Assembly: GCA_902362705.1 (NCBI GenBank)
Contig: CABIXK010000005.1
Span: forward strand, 1-64,000
Origin: Rikenellaceae bacterium
GTDB lineage: Bacteria; Bacteroidota; Bacteroidia; Bacteroidales; Rikenellaceae
Direction: 5' to 3'
DNA length: 64,000 bases
The position numbers were made by a program, and so were the translations under genes. Below the pieces are notes generated by a model. It worked only from the letters and a program-made list of their open reading frames with translations, had not been told where the DNA came from and did not search any database. Below, piece by piece: positions 1-11,500 of this stretch. Numbering within the stretch: the stretch's first letter is position 1; each line of letters begins with the position of its first letter.

Positions 1-246
1 GGTGCTGCGGCTGAGCTGCGCGTCGTGCGGGGCCCAGTCGGAGCCGGAGTCTGCGATGTGTTCGGGCAGCAGGGCGCCTGGGTCGTATGGGTTGCAGGGT
101 ATCTCTGCTGCGGTGGCGGAGTTTGTGACGCGCTCGGGTAGCCGGCTTTTCGGGCAGCATTGGGCGTGGGGCACGTGTTGTGGAGACGATGCTGGAGGCG
201 GGGTTGCTGCGAGTTGGCGTGTGCTGGTGCGTGCTGAAGCATGCGC
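1..246 (-). other. Unassigned left edge with a weak open frame running off the window
   Basis: I recognise no gene here. On the minus strand a frame is open from about 246 to the first base of the window, with mostly G or C at third codon positions in its last 50 codons, so it could be the start of a gene whose remainder lies outside the window. The translation matches no family I know, and its first half is encoded by the neighbouring tandem repeat, which argues against it. Open frames on both strands are expected by chance in DNA this GC-rich. Confidence 0.2.
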
Positions 247-590
247 CATGCCGGAGCGTCGGTGTGCCTCCTTGCGGTGGATGGAGCCGCGCTGGCTGTG
301 TATGGCGGTTTCGTCTGTGCGCTGCTAGCGGGATACATGGAGCGTGGGGCGCGTGCTGTGGAGACGGTGCTCTGGTGTGTGCTGGTGCGTGCTGAAGCAT
401 GCATCGTGCCGGAGCGTCGGTGTGCCCCCTTGCGGTGAATGGAGCCGTGCTGGCTGTGTATGGCGGTTTCTTCTGTGCGCTGCATGCGAGATACATGGGG
501 TGTGGGGCTGTCTGGTGCTGGCGCGCGGCTGGTGTATATTGTAGATGCGCCGTGCCGGAGCGTCGGTGTGCCCCCTTGCGGTGAATGGCG
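174..590. repeat. Imperfect tandem repeat, unit about 146-158 bp, nearly three copies
   Basis: A core ccggagcgtcgg recurs at 251, 409 and 555, so the units are 158 and 146 bp apart. The flanks also repeat: gtgctggtgcgtgctgaagc occurs before the first two cores, and the stretches around ctggctgtgtatggcggttt follow them. The third copy decays after about 590. No convincing protein is encoded; frames through it are open on both strands because the DNA is GC-rich. From 591 to 932 I see no gene, only GC-rich non-coding DNA that turns more AT-rich just before the next start codon. Confidence 0.7.
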
Positions 591-932
591 GCGCAGGAGC
601 TGCGCACAGCGATTGGAACGGATGGGTGTCAGGATGAGCAGGGCGGTTTGGATGGGGTTGGGAGCGCTGGGCATGTCGACGCTTCCGCCGGATGGTCGCC
701 TGCGAGCCTCCGCTGCTGAAGCTCGGACGGATAGGGTGCCATCGATCTGCCGCACGAGTGGGGGGGGCCGCAGCGGGAGGGGTGCGTCCGGCGTCGGCAG
801 AGCCGGCGGCTGTTCCGTCTGTTCGCCGCATGCGGGGCGACCGGCCTGCGGTGTACCGATATGGCTGCGAGCGCGATCGGTTGCGGGTTTCCGAATTTTT
901 TGCGATCTTTATGCTCCTAAATATCCCTTCCT

Positions 933-2951
933 ATGATCGTGAAGAGGCTGAGAAGAGCGGCTGCGGCTGCGCTCGTCCTGCTGTGGTGCCTTCCTGCCGG
1001 GGCCCAGAGGCAGGTGGTATCGATGAATGACGACTGGCGGTTTCGGTTTTCGCACCAGTGAACCGTGGCGACGTGCGGCGCGTCGACCTGCCCTCGCAGG
1101 GCGTCCCGACTACAAGCGCGGGATCGGCAACTATACCAAGCGCCTCTACGTGCGCCCCGAGTGGGCGGGCAAGCGGCTGTTTCTTCGCTTCGAGGGGGCC
1201 AATAGTATCGCCGATCTTTTCGTCGACGGCCGCCACGTGGGCGAGCACCGCGGCGGTTACGGCGCCTTCGTCTTCGAGATCACCGACCGCGTGCAGTGCG
1301 GCCGCGAACACACGATCGAGGTGCGGGTCAACAACGGCGAGCAGCTGGACGTGATGCCGCTGGTCGGCGATTTCAACTTCTACGGGGCATCTACCGCGAC
1401 GTGCACCTGCTCGTCACCGATTCTCTCTGCATCTCGCCGCTCGACTGCGCCTCACCGGGTCTTTTCCTTGTCCAGCAGGCGGTCGGCGAGTGCCGCGCCG
1501 AGGTGAGCGCGCGCATCGAGCTGTCGAACGCTGCGGAGCGGCCGCAGCCGGCGGTCGTGCGGCTGCGGATCGCCGACGGTGAGCGAACGGTCTACGAGGC
1601 CGAGAAGGAGATCGTCGTCGCGCCGCATGCGACCGCGCAGCAGGAGCGGATCGACTTCGTGCTGGAGCATCCCCGGCTGTGGAACGGTACGGCCGATCCC
1701 TTCCTCTACCGGGCCGAGGCGACGCTGTGGCGCGACGGGGCGGAGGTCGACCGTGTGGAGCAGCCGCTGGGGCTGCGCTACTTCACGGTCGACCCCGAGC
1801 TGGGCTTCTTGCTTAACGGGAAGCACCTGCCGCTGCACGGCGTATGTCGCCACCAGGAGTGGGCCGAGGCGGGCAACGCCCTCCGCGCCGAGCACCATGA
1901 GGAGGACGTGCGTCTGATGGTCGAGATGGGTGCCAACGCCGTGCGCCTGGCCCACTATCCGCAGTCCGAATACATATATGACCTTATGGACCGCTGCGGC
2001 ATGATCGTCTGGGCCGAGATCCCCTTCGTGGGGCCCGGAGGCTACGCCGACAAGGGCTTCGTTGATCTTCAGTCCTTCCGCGACAACGGACGCCAGCAGC
2101 TGCGCGAGCTGATCCGCCAGCACTACAACCACCCGAGCATCTGCTTCTGGGGCCTCTTCAACGAGCTCAAGGAGGCGGGCGACAACCCCGTGGAGTATGT
2201 CGGCGAGCTCAACGTCCTGGCGCACGAGGAGGACCCCACGCGCCCGACCGCTGCGGCGAGCAACCAGGGCGGGGCGCTCAACTTCATCACCGACCTCATC
2301 GCCTGGAACCGCTACGACGGCTGGTACGGCGCCACGCCCGCGACGCTGGCCGAGTGGCTCGACGCCACGCACCGCGAGCACCCCGACCTGCGGATCGGCA
2401 TCAGCGAATACGGCGCCGGCGCCAGCGTCCTCCACCAGCAGGATTCGCTCGTGCAGCCGGAGCCCAATAGCTGGTGGCACCCCGAGAACTGGCAGACCGA
2501 GTACCACATCCGCTCGTGGGAGATCATCTCCGAGCGCTCATACGTGTGGGGCAGCTTCGTGTGGAACATGTTCGACTTCGGGGCTGCCCACCGCACCGAG
2601 GGCGACCGCCCGGGCATCAACGACAAGGGGCTGGTGACGCACGATCGCCGGGTGTGCAAGGACGCCTTCTATTTCTACAAGGCCAACTGGAACGCAGAGC
2701 CGATGGTCCGCATCGCCGGGCGGCGCGAGGTGCGCCGCGTGCGGCCGACGACGACCGTGCGGGTCTTCTCCAACTGCCACGAGGTGACGCTGCGGGTCAA
2801 CGGGCGCACGGTAGGCGTGGCGAAGCCCGACCGGGTATGCGTCTGCACCTTCGCCGATGTCGCGCTGCGGCGGGGCGAGAACATCGTCGAGGCGGAGGCG
2901 CGCGACGGGCGGACGCGCCTTACCGATCGCTGCTCCTGGGTTTTGGAGTAG
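933..2951 (+). pseudogene. GH2-family glycoside hydrolase (beta-galactosidase-like), broken by three frame lesions
   Basis: The reading begins at ATG 933 with a signal peptide (MIVKRLRRAAAAALVLLW...PAGAQ) and the GH2 opening NDDWRFRFSHQ, then meets TGA at 1059. Three shifts are needed to follow the protein: a missing base near 1058, a loss of about 20 bases near 1092-1098 where the usual 'DLPHTWN' segment is absent, and a missing G in a short G run near 1382-1385. Each is a loss of 1 modulo 3 bases, so the three together restore frame with the start. From about 1384 the frame is intact to the stop. Both catalytic glutamates are present: acid/base in GLFNE (codon 2163) and nucleophile in GISEYG (codon 2406). 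The enzyme would be exported and remove beta-linked sugars. It is either a decaying gene or a stretch with sequencing or assembly errors; the intact 3' three-quarters makes errors plausible. Confidence 0.8.
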
Positions 2952-2986
2952 CCCTCGGCCCAGGCGGCCGGACCGACGACAAGCAG

Positions 2987-3021
2987 CGCGCCGGACTTTT
3001 CGTGAAGAGAGGTCCGGCGCG
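2987..3021. terminator. Hairpin between convergent genes
   Basis: cgcgccggac (2987-2996) pairs with gtccggcgcg (3012-3021) across a 15-nt loop. It lies between the GH2 gene and the convergent phosphodiesterase gene, so it may stop transcription from either side. No strong T run follows, which lowers confidence. Confidence 0.4.
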
Positions 3022-3062
3022 TTGGCTTATGGGGCGGGAGCTACTCTGGGGCGGGGGCGTGG

Positions 3063-4349
3063 CTACTCGCGCCCGGCGTGCTTCGGCTGTCGCTGCGGCA
3101 GCAGCATCCCCTCGAAGGCGCGGTCGCGGCAGTCGTTGGGCGCCGGCTCGATGTTGAGCAGGCGGCAGAGCAGCAGATAGATGTGGTGGTTCTGGAACGA
3201 TCGCTGGCTGTAGCCCTTGCGGAAGGCCGGCCCAGAGGCGTAGAAGACCATGTGCATGTCGCGTTCGCGCGGGTCGTAGCCGTGGGCGCCCCGCTTGCCG
3301 AGCGGCCGAGCGGAGGGGGAGTAGTCGAGCGTCCAGCCCGCGTCGGGCAGCACGATCAGGTTCGCCAGCCGGTCGCGGCGCGTGCCGTAGCGCAGGCGGC
3401 GGGGCATGCGGTCGCGGTGCCAGGCGCGCAGGTGCGGCGTGCGGCGCAGCAGGCGCAGCGCCTCGTCGGTATACCCCTCCCGCACCTCGATGCCGAGCGG
3501 GTTGCCGGCCACCGTGCGCACCACCTGCGCGGTATCGAGCAGGCCGTAGAGATTCACGCACCGCTCGGGCGCGAGCTCCGTCATGCCGTGGTCGGCCGTC
3601 ACGATGAAGTTGATCCGCTCGAAGACGGGCGAGCGGCGGATCTCCCGGAAGAAGTGGCACAGCGCCGAGTCGATGCGCTCGGCCTGCGCCACGGCCTGGG
3701 GTGAGGCGGGCCCTGCGGCGTGCATCGCGGCGTCGGGCTGCTCGAAGTACCACATCACCAGGTCGGGAATCTCCTCCTCGGGGCGCGTCATCGCCTCGAC
3801 CACCCAGTCGGCCCGCTCGCGGTAGGAGGGGCGCGCCGAGTAGCGGGTCCAGACCGTGGCCTGCCGTCCGCCCACGGGCACCTCGCTGCCGGGCCACATG
3901 AAGATGTGGGCCGTGAGCCCCTGCCGCTCGGCGGTGTTCCAGATCGGCTCGCCGCCCCAGAATCCCGGCGTGAGCACGTCGCGGGCGTCGAAGACCGAGA
4001 GGGTGCGCCCCTCCGTGCGGTCGTAGAACGAGTTGTTGACCACGCCGTGGCGGTCGGGGTGGAGCCCCGTGGCCATCGAGTAGTGGCTCGGGAAGGTATT
4101 CGACGGGAATACGGGGTAGATCTCGGCATAGCAGCCCGCGCGCCGCAGCGAGTCGAGCGTCGGCGTGCGGGCTCGGTCGGCCAGGTCCCAGCGGAAGGCG
4201 TCCATCGAGAGGATGACGACGTATTGTTTCTCGCCCGAGGCGCGGGCAGAGGCGCGGGCAGAGGTGCAGGCCGGGGCACGGCGTGCGGCGGCGCAGCCCG
4301 TGAGCAGCAGCAGGGCCAGCAGGGCCGGAAGAGCGGTCGAACGCATCAT
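3063..4349 (-). CDS. Type I phosphodiesterase/nucleotide pyrophosphatase lipoprotein (NPP, alkaline phosphatase superfamily)
   Basis: About 428 residues. The start at 4349 gives MMRSTALPALLALLLLTGC, a signal peptide with a lipobox, so the mature protein should be a lipoprotein; an upstream in-frame ATG would add an unlikely charged extension lying in the promoter. Family motifs in order: the metal-binding Asp in LSMDAFRWD, the nucleophile segment FPSNTFPSHYS (Thr), the VTADHGM metal motif and a late KRGAHGYDP histidine. The family cleaves phosphodiester or pyrophosphate bonds of nucleotides and related substrates; the exact substrate cannot be read here. It is transcribed alone: a terminator precedes it and its own promoter overlaps that terminator. 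Confidence 0.88.
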   Translation of the reverse strand: MMRSTALPALLALLLLTGCAAARRAPACTSARASARASGEKQYVVILSMDAFRWDLADRARTPTLDSLRRAGCYAEIYPVFPSNTFPSHYSMATGLHPDRHGVVNNSFYDRTEGRTLSVFDARDVLTPGFWGGEPIWNTAERQGLTAHIFMWPGSEVPVGGRQATVWTRYSARPSYRERADWVVEAMTRPEEEIPDLVMWYFEQPDAAMHAAGPASPQAVAQAERIDSALCHFFREIRRSPVFERINFIVTADHGMTELAPERCVNLYGLLDTAQVVRTVAGNPLGIEVREGYTDEALRLLRRTPHLRAWHRDRMPRRLRYGTRRDRLANLIVLPDAGWTLDYSPSARPLGKRGAHGYDPRERDMHMVFYASGPAFRKGYSQRSFQNHHIYLLLCRLLNIEPAPNDCRDRAFEGMLLPQRQPKHAGRE

Positions 4350-4369
4350 AGGATCGGTTTTCGTGCGTA

Positions 4370-4400
4370 CGAAGATACGAAAAAAGCGCCCCTTTCGCAA
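4370..4400 (-). promoter_or_regulatory. Promoter of the phosphodiesterase gene
   Basis: On the minus strand TTG (4400-4398) and TATCTTCG (4377-4370) are 20 bp apart, the Bacteroidota TTG-N20-TAnnTTTG layout with one mismatch. The -33 TTG sits in the loop of the upstream terminator. The start codon is 20 bases downstream of the -7 box. Confidence 0.55.
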
Positions 4401-4407
4401 GGGGCGC
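4379..4407 (-). terminator. Rho-independent terminator of the CoA-transferase gene
   Basis: gcgcccc (4386-4392) pairs with ggggcgc (4401-4407). On the minus strand the stem is followed by a run of T (the A run at 4379-4385), directly after the CoA-transferase stop codon. Confidence 0.85.
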
Positions 4408-4433
4408 CTGACTGTGTGCCGATCCGGCCGGGA

Positions 4434-5750
4434 TCAGCCCATGTAGCTCTTGATGTAGTGGTGGTGCGATCCCCAGCGCTCGAAGGCCGCGCGGTCGAGC
4501 TCCTCGCGAGCCGACGGGTGGGCGATCGAGATCAGGAGACGTGCGCGCTCCTGCATCGTCTTGCCGTAGAGATCCACGGCGCCGAACTCGGTCACGAACC
4601 AGTGGATGTGGTTGCGCGTCGTCACGACGCCGGCGCCGTCGAGCAGCGTGGGGCAGATCTTCGATACGCCCTTGTTGGTGATCGAGGGCATGGCGATGAT
4701 CGCCTTGCCGCCCTTCGAGAGCGATGCGCCGTAGACGAAGTCAATCTGACCGCCGACGCCCGACCAGAACTTCGTGCCCAGCGAGTCGGCGCAGACCTGG
4801 CCCGTGAGGTCGATCTGCAGCGCCGAGTTGATCGCCACGAAGCGGTCGTTCTGCGAGATGATGTAGGGGTCGTTGGTATAGCCCACGTCCATCATCAGCA
4901 CGCCCGGGTTGTCGTCGATGAAGTCGTAGACGGCCTTCGAACCCATCAGGAAGGTCGAGACCATCTTGCCCGGGTCGGTCTTCTTCGCCTCGCCGTTCAC
5001 CACGCCCTTCTCGACCAGCGGCAGCACGCCGTCGGCGAACATCTCGGTGTGGATACCCAGGTTCTTGTGGCCGCTGAGCTGCGAGAGCACGGCGTTGGGA
5101 ATGGCGCCGATGCCCATCTGGAGCGTCGCGCCGTCCTCGATCAGGGCCGCGCAGTGCTTGCCGATGGCAGTCTCGACCTCGTTGGGGGTCGAGAAGTGGG
5201 CCTCGATCAGCGGCGTGTCGTCCTCGACGAAGATGTCGATCTTCGACATGGGGATCATCGCCTGACCGAAGGCGCGGGGCACGTGCTTGTTGACCACGGC
5301 GATCACGTGCTCGGCGCACTCCACGGCCGCCAGCGTGGCGTCGACCGAGGTGCCGAGCGACACGTAGCCGTGCTTGTCGGGCGGGCACACCTGGATCATC
5401 GCCACGTTACACGGCACGGCGCCGCAGCGGTAGAGCTTCTGCGTCTCCGACAGGAAGATGGGGATGTAGTCGGCATGGCCGCTCTGGGTCACCTTGCGCA
5501 CGTTGGCCCCCACGAAGAAGGAGTCGAGCTGGAAGATGCCCTCGAATTTGGGATCGGCATAGGGCGCCGGACCCTCGGTGTGAAGGTGGTGAACATGCAC
5601 GTCCTTCAGTTCGCCGGCCTCGCCGCGAGCGCACATGGCGTTGATCAGACACTGAGGCGCCGATGCCACGGAGCTCAGGTGGACGTGGTCGCCCGATTTG
5701 ATGACCTTGACGGCCTCCTCGGGGGTGGTAAAGTGAATGGGTGTAGTCAT
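4434..5750 (-). CDS. Acetyl-CoA hydrolase/CoA-transferase family protein (4-hydroxybutyrate CoA-transferase-like)
   Basis: 438 residues, cytoplasmic, no signal peptide. The protein has the two-domain architecture of family I acyl-CoA transferases, with the catalytic glutamate in GIHTEMFADG (about residue 236) that forms the glutamyl-CoA thioester and the C-terminal SGVGGQIDFVYGA glycine-rich segment. Members move CoA between acetyl-CoA or butyryl-CoA and acids such as 4-hydroxybutyrate or succinate; similarity by eye is greatest to 4-hydroxybutyrate CoA-transferases, but donor and acceptor cannot be fixed from motifs. It starts 38 bp after the infB stop on the same strand, so read-through from the rimP-nusA-infB operon is possible. 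A strong terminator follows. Confidence 0.85.
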   Translation of the reverse strand: MTTPIHFTTPEEAVKVIKSGDHVHLSSVASAPQCLINAMCARGEAGELKDVHVHHLHTEGPAPYADPKFEGIFQLDSFFVGANVRKVTQSGHADYIPIFLSETQKLYRCGAVPCNVAMIQVCPPDKHGYVSLGTSVDATLAAVECAEHVIAVVNKHVPRAFGQAMIPMSKIDIFVEDDTPLIEAHFSTPNEVETAIGKHCAALIEDGATLQMGIGAIPNAVLSQLSGHKNLGIHTEMFADGVLPLVEKGVVNGEAKKTDPGKMVSTFLMGSKAVYDFIDDNPGVLMMDVGYTNDPYIISQNDRFVAINSALQIDLTGQVCADSLGTKFWSGVGGQIDFVYGASLSKGGKAIIAMPSITNKGVSKICPTLLDGAGVVTTRNHIHWFVTEFGAVDLYGKTMQERARLLISIAHPSAREELDRAAFERWGSHHHYIKSYMG

Positions 5751-5788
5751 TACCTTTTGTGTTATGGTAGATTAGTGGTTGTAGGTTC

Positions 5789-8686
<2,898 letters not shown>

Positions 8687-8716
8687 ATCGTGTGTTCTCC
8701 TTTCTTTGCGTGTTGG

Positions 8717-9949
8717 TTACTCTTCGAATTCGGCCTTGAGGATCTCTACGACCTTCTGTGCCTGCTCTACCTCCAGGTCGGCGCGTGCGGCGATCTCCTC
8801 CACCGTGAGCTCGAGGACGCTCTTGGCCGTGTCGCAGCCGGCGCTCTTCAGGGCGTCGATGATCCACGGGTCGATCTCGTCGGCGAACTCAGCCAGGGCC
8901 ACGTCCTCCTCCTCGACCTCGCGGTAGACGTCGATGTCGTAGCCGGTGAGCATCTTCGAGAGGCGGATGTTCAGACCGCCCTTGCCGATGGCCAGCGACA
9001 CCTGGTCGGGCTTGAGATATACCGAGGCGGTCATGCGCTCTTCGTCGAGGGTGATCGACGAGATCTTGGCCGGGTTGAGCGAGCGCTGGATCATCAGCTG
9101 CGTATTGGCCGTGTAGTTGACCACGTCGATGTTCTCGTTGCGCAGCTCCTTGACGATCGTGTAGATGCGCGATCCCTTCATGCCGACGCAGGCGCCCACC
9201 GGGTCGATGCGGTCGTCGTACGACTCCACGGCCACCTTGGCCCGCTCGCCCGGGATGCGCACGATCTTCTTGATGGTGATCAGACCGTCGAAGATCTCGG
9301 GGACCTCCTGCTCGAAGAGGCGCTCGAGGAACTGGTTGGCCGTGCGCGAAAGGATGATGCGGGGCTGGTTGTTGTTCATCTCCACCGACTTGACGATCGC
9401 CTTGATCGTGTCGCCCTTGCGGTAGAAGTCGTTGGGAATCTGCTCGGCCTTCGGCAGGATCAGCTCGTTGTCCTCGTCGTCGAGGATCAGCACCTCCTTC
9501 TTCCACACCTGGTAGACCTCGCCGGTGATGATCTCGCCCACCTTCTGCGAGTACTTCTCGTAGAGGTTGGCCTTCTCCAGGTCGAGGATGCGCGAGGCGA
9601 GGTTCTGACGCAGCGAGAGCACCGTGCGGCGCCCGAACGAGGCGAGCTTGATCTCGTCGGCATACTCGTCGCCGATCTCGTAGGTGGGGTCGATGGCTTT
9701 CACCTCCGACACGGCGATCTGCGCGTTGGGATTCTCCACGGCGCCGTCCTCCACCACCGTGCGGTTGCGCCAGATCTCCAGGTCGCCCTTCTCGGGGTTG
9801 ATGATCACGTCGAAATTCTCGTCCGTCTCGTACTGTTTCTGCAGGGCGTGGCGGAATACGTCCTCCAGCACGCCGATCATCGTGGGCTTGTCAATGTTCT
9901 TCAGCTCCTTGAACTCTGCGAAGTTGCTGATCAGATTCAGATTGTCCAT
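8717..9949 (-). CDS. nusA: Transcription termination/antitermination factor NusA
   Basis: 410 residues. It has the N-terminal RNA-polymerase-binding domain (start MDNLNLISNF), an S1-like domain around 130-200, and two KH domains containing GVGACVGMKGSRI and AIGKGGLNIRLS signatures. A short acidic C-terminus replaces the acidic repeats found in longer proteobacterial NusA, which is usual in Bacteroidota. NusA binds RNA polymerase and nascent RNA and modulates pausing, termination and rRNA antitermination. It lies between rimP (31 bases upstream) and infB (30 bases downstream) in the widely conserved order. Confidence 0.97.
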   Translation of the reverse strand: MDNLNLISNFAEFKELKNIDKPTMIGVLEDVFRHALQKQYETDENFDVIINPEKGDLEIWRNRTVVEDGAVENPNAQIAVSEVKAIDPTYEIGDEYADEIKLASFGRRTVLSLRQNLASRILDLEKANLYEKYSQKVGEIITGEVYQVWKKEVLILDDEDNELILPKAEQIPNDFYRKGDTIKAIVKSVEMNNNQPRIILSRTANQFLERLFEQEVPEIFDGLITIKKIVRIPGERAKVAVESYDDRIDPVGACVGMKGSRIYTIVKELRNENIDVVNYTANTQLMIQRSLNPAKISSITLDEERMTASVYLKPDQVSLAIGKGGLNIRLSKMLTGYDIDVYREVEEEDVALAEFADEIDPWIIDALKSAGCDTAKSVLELTVEEIAARADLEVEQAQKVVEILKAEFEE

Positions 9950-9980
9950 GTTGCTCTATTTCGTTTTTTCGATTCTTGTT

Positions 9981-10448
9981 CTACTTGAAATCCAGATACT
10001 CCTTCGTGTACTTGATCTCGTCGAAGGAGTACGTGCGCTCGACCTTTACCGTCTGCTTGCGCTTCTTGCCCTCGACGGCCTGCTTCTCCTCGTAGGAGAG
10101 GGTGATGCCCCGCTCGTCGGCGGCGTCGAGCCGGGCGAGGATCTTGATGCCGCTCGTGAGCAGCACCTCCACCGGCCGGCCCACGATCTTGGCGTACTGG
10201 CGCAGGCAGCGCAGCTCCGAGCCCACGCCCGCCGAGGCTACCGTCAGCGCGAAGTCCTCCGCATCGCGGTCCATCTGCGCCTCGATGGCGCGGCTTAGCG
10301 CGACGCACGCTTCGATCGAGACCGACGTGTCGCTGTCGATGGTCAGTTCGATTTCGTTGGCGGGCGAGGCGGTGCACGCCACCACGAAGAGGTCCGTCCC
10401 CTCCATCTGGGCCCGTGCGGCCTCGACGATCTTTTCGGTGTCTATCAT
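9981..10448 (-). CDS. rimP: Ribosome maturation factor RimP
   Basis: 155 residues, within the usual RimP size range. The N-terminal alpha/beta domain (start MIDTEKIVEA, with IELTIDSDTSVSIEACVALS) is followed by the small SH3-like C-terminal domain. RimP assists maturation of the 30S subunit. It is the first gene of the rimP-nusA-infB operon. Its promoter lies about 85 bases upstream, and the leader carries a strong hairpin (10484-10508). Confidence 0.95.
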   Translation of the reverse strand: MIDTEKIVEAARAQMEGTDLFVVACTASPANEIELTIDSDTSVSIEACVALSRAIEAQMDRDAEDFALTVASAGVGSELRCLRQYAKIVGRPVEVLLTSGIKILARLDAADERGITLSYEEKQAVEGKKRKQTVKVERTYSFDEIKYTKEYLDFK

Positions 10449-10483
10449 CTCTTGGGATTCTTATGCTTCCAACTATCTATGAA

Positions 10484-10508
10484 ATAAGGGGACTTCTCGT
10501 CCCCTTAT
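10484..10508 (-). promoter_or_regulatory. 10-bp perfect hairpin in the rimP-nusA-infB leader
   Basis: ataaggggac (10484-10493) and gtccccttat (10499-10508) form a perfect 10-bp stem with a 5-nt loop, between the promoter (10532-10561) and the rimP start (10448). It lacks a T run downstream on the minus strand, so it is more likely a leader structure than a terminator of the upstream lpxA transcript. Its function is unknown. Confidence 0.55.
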
Positions 10509-10531
10509 CGCTCGCTCGTCTTTCGACAATG

Positions 10532-10561
10532 CAAATATACGGAAAAATTCCGATATACCAA
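10532..10561 (-). promoter_or_regulatory. Promoter of rimP-nusA-infB
   Basis: On the minus strand TTG (10561-10559), a 19-bp spacer and TATATTTG (10539-10532) match the Bacteroidota consensus. The surrounding 10520-10575 stretch is AT-rich against a GC-rich background. This gives the operon its own start independent of lpxA. Confidence 0.7.
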
Positions 10562-10705
10562 TATTTATATGCCGAATTTTTCCCGCGTTCCGGCTTGTGT
10601 TCCGGCCTGCCCCCTTCCGGCCTTCGTGCCGCCCCGGTGCGGGCGCCCGGCCGGGGCTTCGGGAGCCGCCGGTGGGGCGCATGGCCCGTCGGCCCCTGCC
10701 CGGCG

Positions 10706-11500
10706 TTACTCCTCCTGCCGCTTCGAAGCGTAGGGCTTGATGATCCCGCGCTTCGACTCGCGGATGAAGCGCACCAGGTAGTCGCGCTCGGCGCTCTGCG
10801 GCACCTGGCGCTCCACCTCGTTGCAGCCGTTCAGGTAGTTCATGCCGCTCTGGAAGAGGATGCGGCATGCCTCGTGGATCTCGGCGATGCGCTCGGGCGC
10901 GAAGCCGCGGCGCGCGAGGCCGATCTTGTTGATCCCGGCGAAGCGGAGCGTGTCGTTGCGCACGATCACGTAGGGGGGCAGGTCCTGCCCCAGCAGCGCG
11001 CCGCCCTGGATCATCGAGTGGTCGCCGATGTGGGTCCACTGGTGGATCGCCGCATGGCCTCCGATGACCACCCAGTCGCCCACGTGCACCTCGCCGGCCA
11101 GCGACACGCGGTTGGCGACGACGCAGCGGCTGCCCACCACGCAGTCGTGCCCCACGTGCACGTAAGCCATCAGCAGGTTGCCGTCGCCGATGCGCGTGGT
11201 GCCCGTCGAGGCGGTGCCGCGGCTGATGGTGACGTATTCGCGGATGTCGTTGTCGTCGCCGATCTCGCACAGGGTCTTCTCGCCCGCGAACTTCAGGTCC
11301 TGGGGCAGGCACGCGACCGACGCTGCGGTGTGCACGCGGCAGCGCTTGCCCAGGCGCGCACCGTCGTGGACGACCGCGCCGGGCCCGATCCACGAGCCGT
11401 CGCCGATCTCGACGTCGCCCGCGATGTAGGCGAAGGGTTCGACCGTGACGTCGGCGCCCAGGCGGGCGTCGGGGTGGACGTAGGCTAAGGGGCTTATCAT
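10706..11500 (-). CDS. lpxA: Acyl-ACP--UDP-N-acetylglucosamine O-acyltransferase LpxA
   Basis: 264 residues. The first two thirds consist of left-handed beta-helix hexapeptide repeats (IGDGSWIGPGAVV, VHVGHDCVVG, IGGHAAIHQW and others), followed by the helical C-terminal domain with AGINKIGLARRGF. The conserved catalytic histidine is expected in the YVHVGHDC segment. LpxA performs the first acylation of lipid A synthesis in the cytoplasm. Its ATG overlaps the stop of lpxC-fabZ by 4 bases (ATGA), so translation of the two is coupled and the genes encode successive or linked lipid A and fatty acid steps. Confidence 0.96.
   Translation of the reverse strand: MISPLAYVHPDARLGADVTVEPFAYIAGDVEIGDGSWIGPGAVVHDGARLGKRCRVHTAASVACLPQDLKFAGEKTLCEIGDDNDIREYVTISRGTASTGTTRIGDGNLLMAYVHVGHDCVVGSRCVVANRVSLAGEVHVGDWVVIGGHAAIHQWTHIGDHSMIQGGALLGQDLPPYVIVRNDTLRFAGINKIGLARRGFAPERIAEIHEACRILFQSGMNYLNGCNEVERQVPQSAERDYLVRFIRESKRGIIKPYASKRQEE

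Noticed and set aside
325-831. A 168-codon minus-strand frame near the left edge
   Set aside because: It runs through the tandem repeats, its composition is His/Arg/Pro-rich, and no domain is visible.
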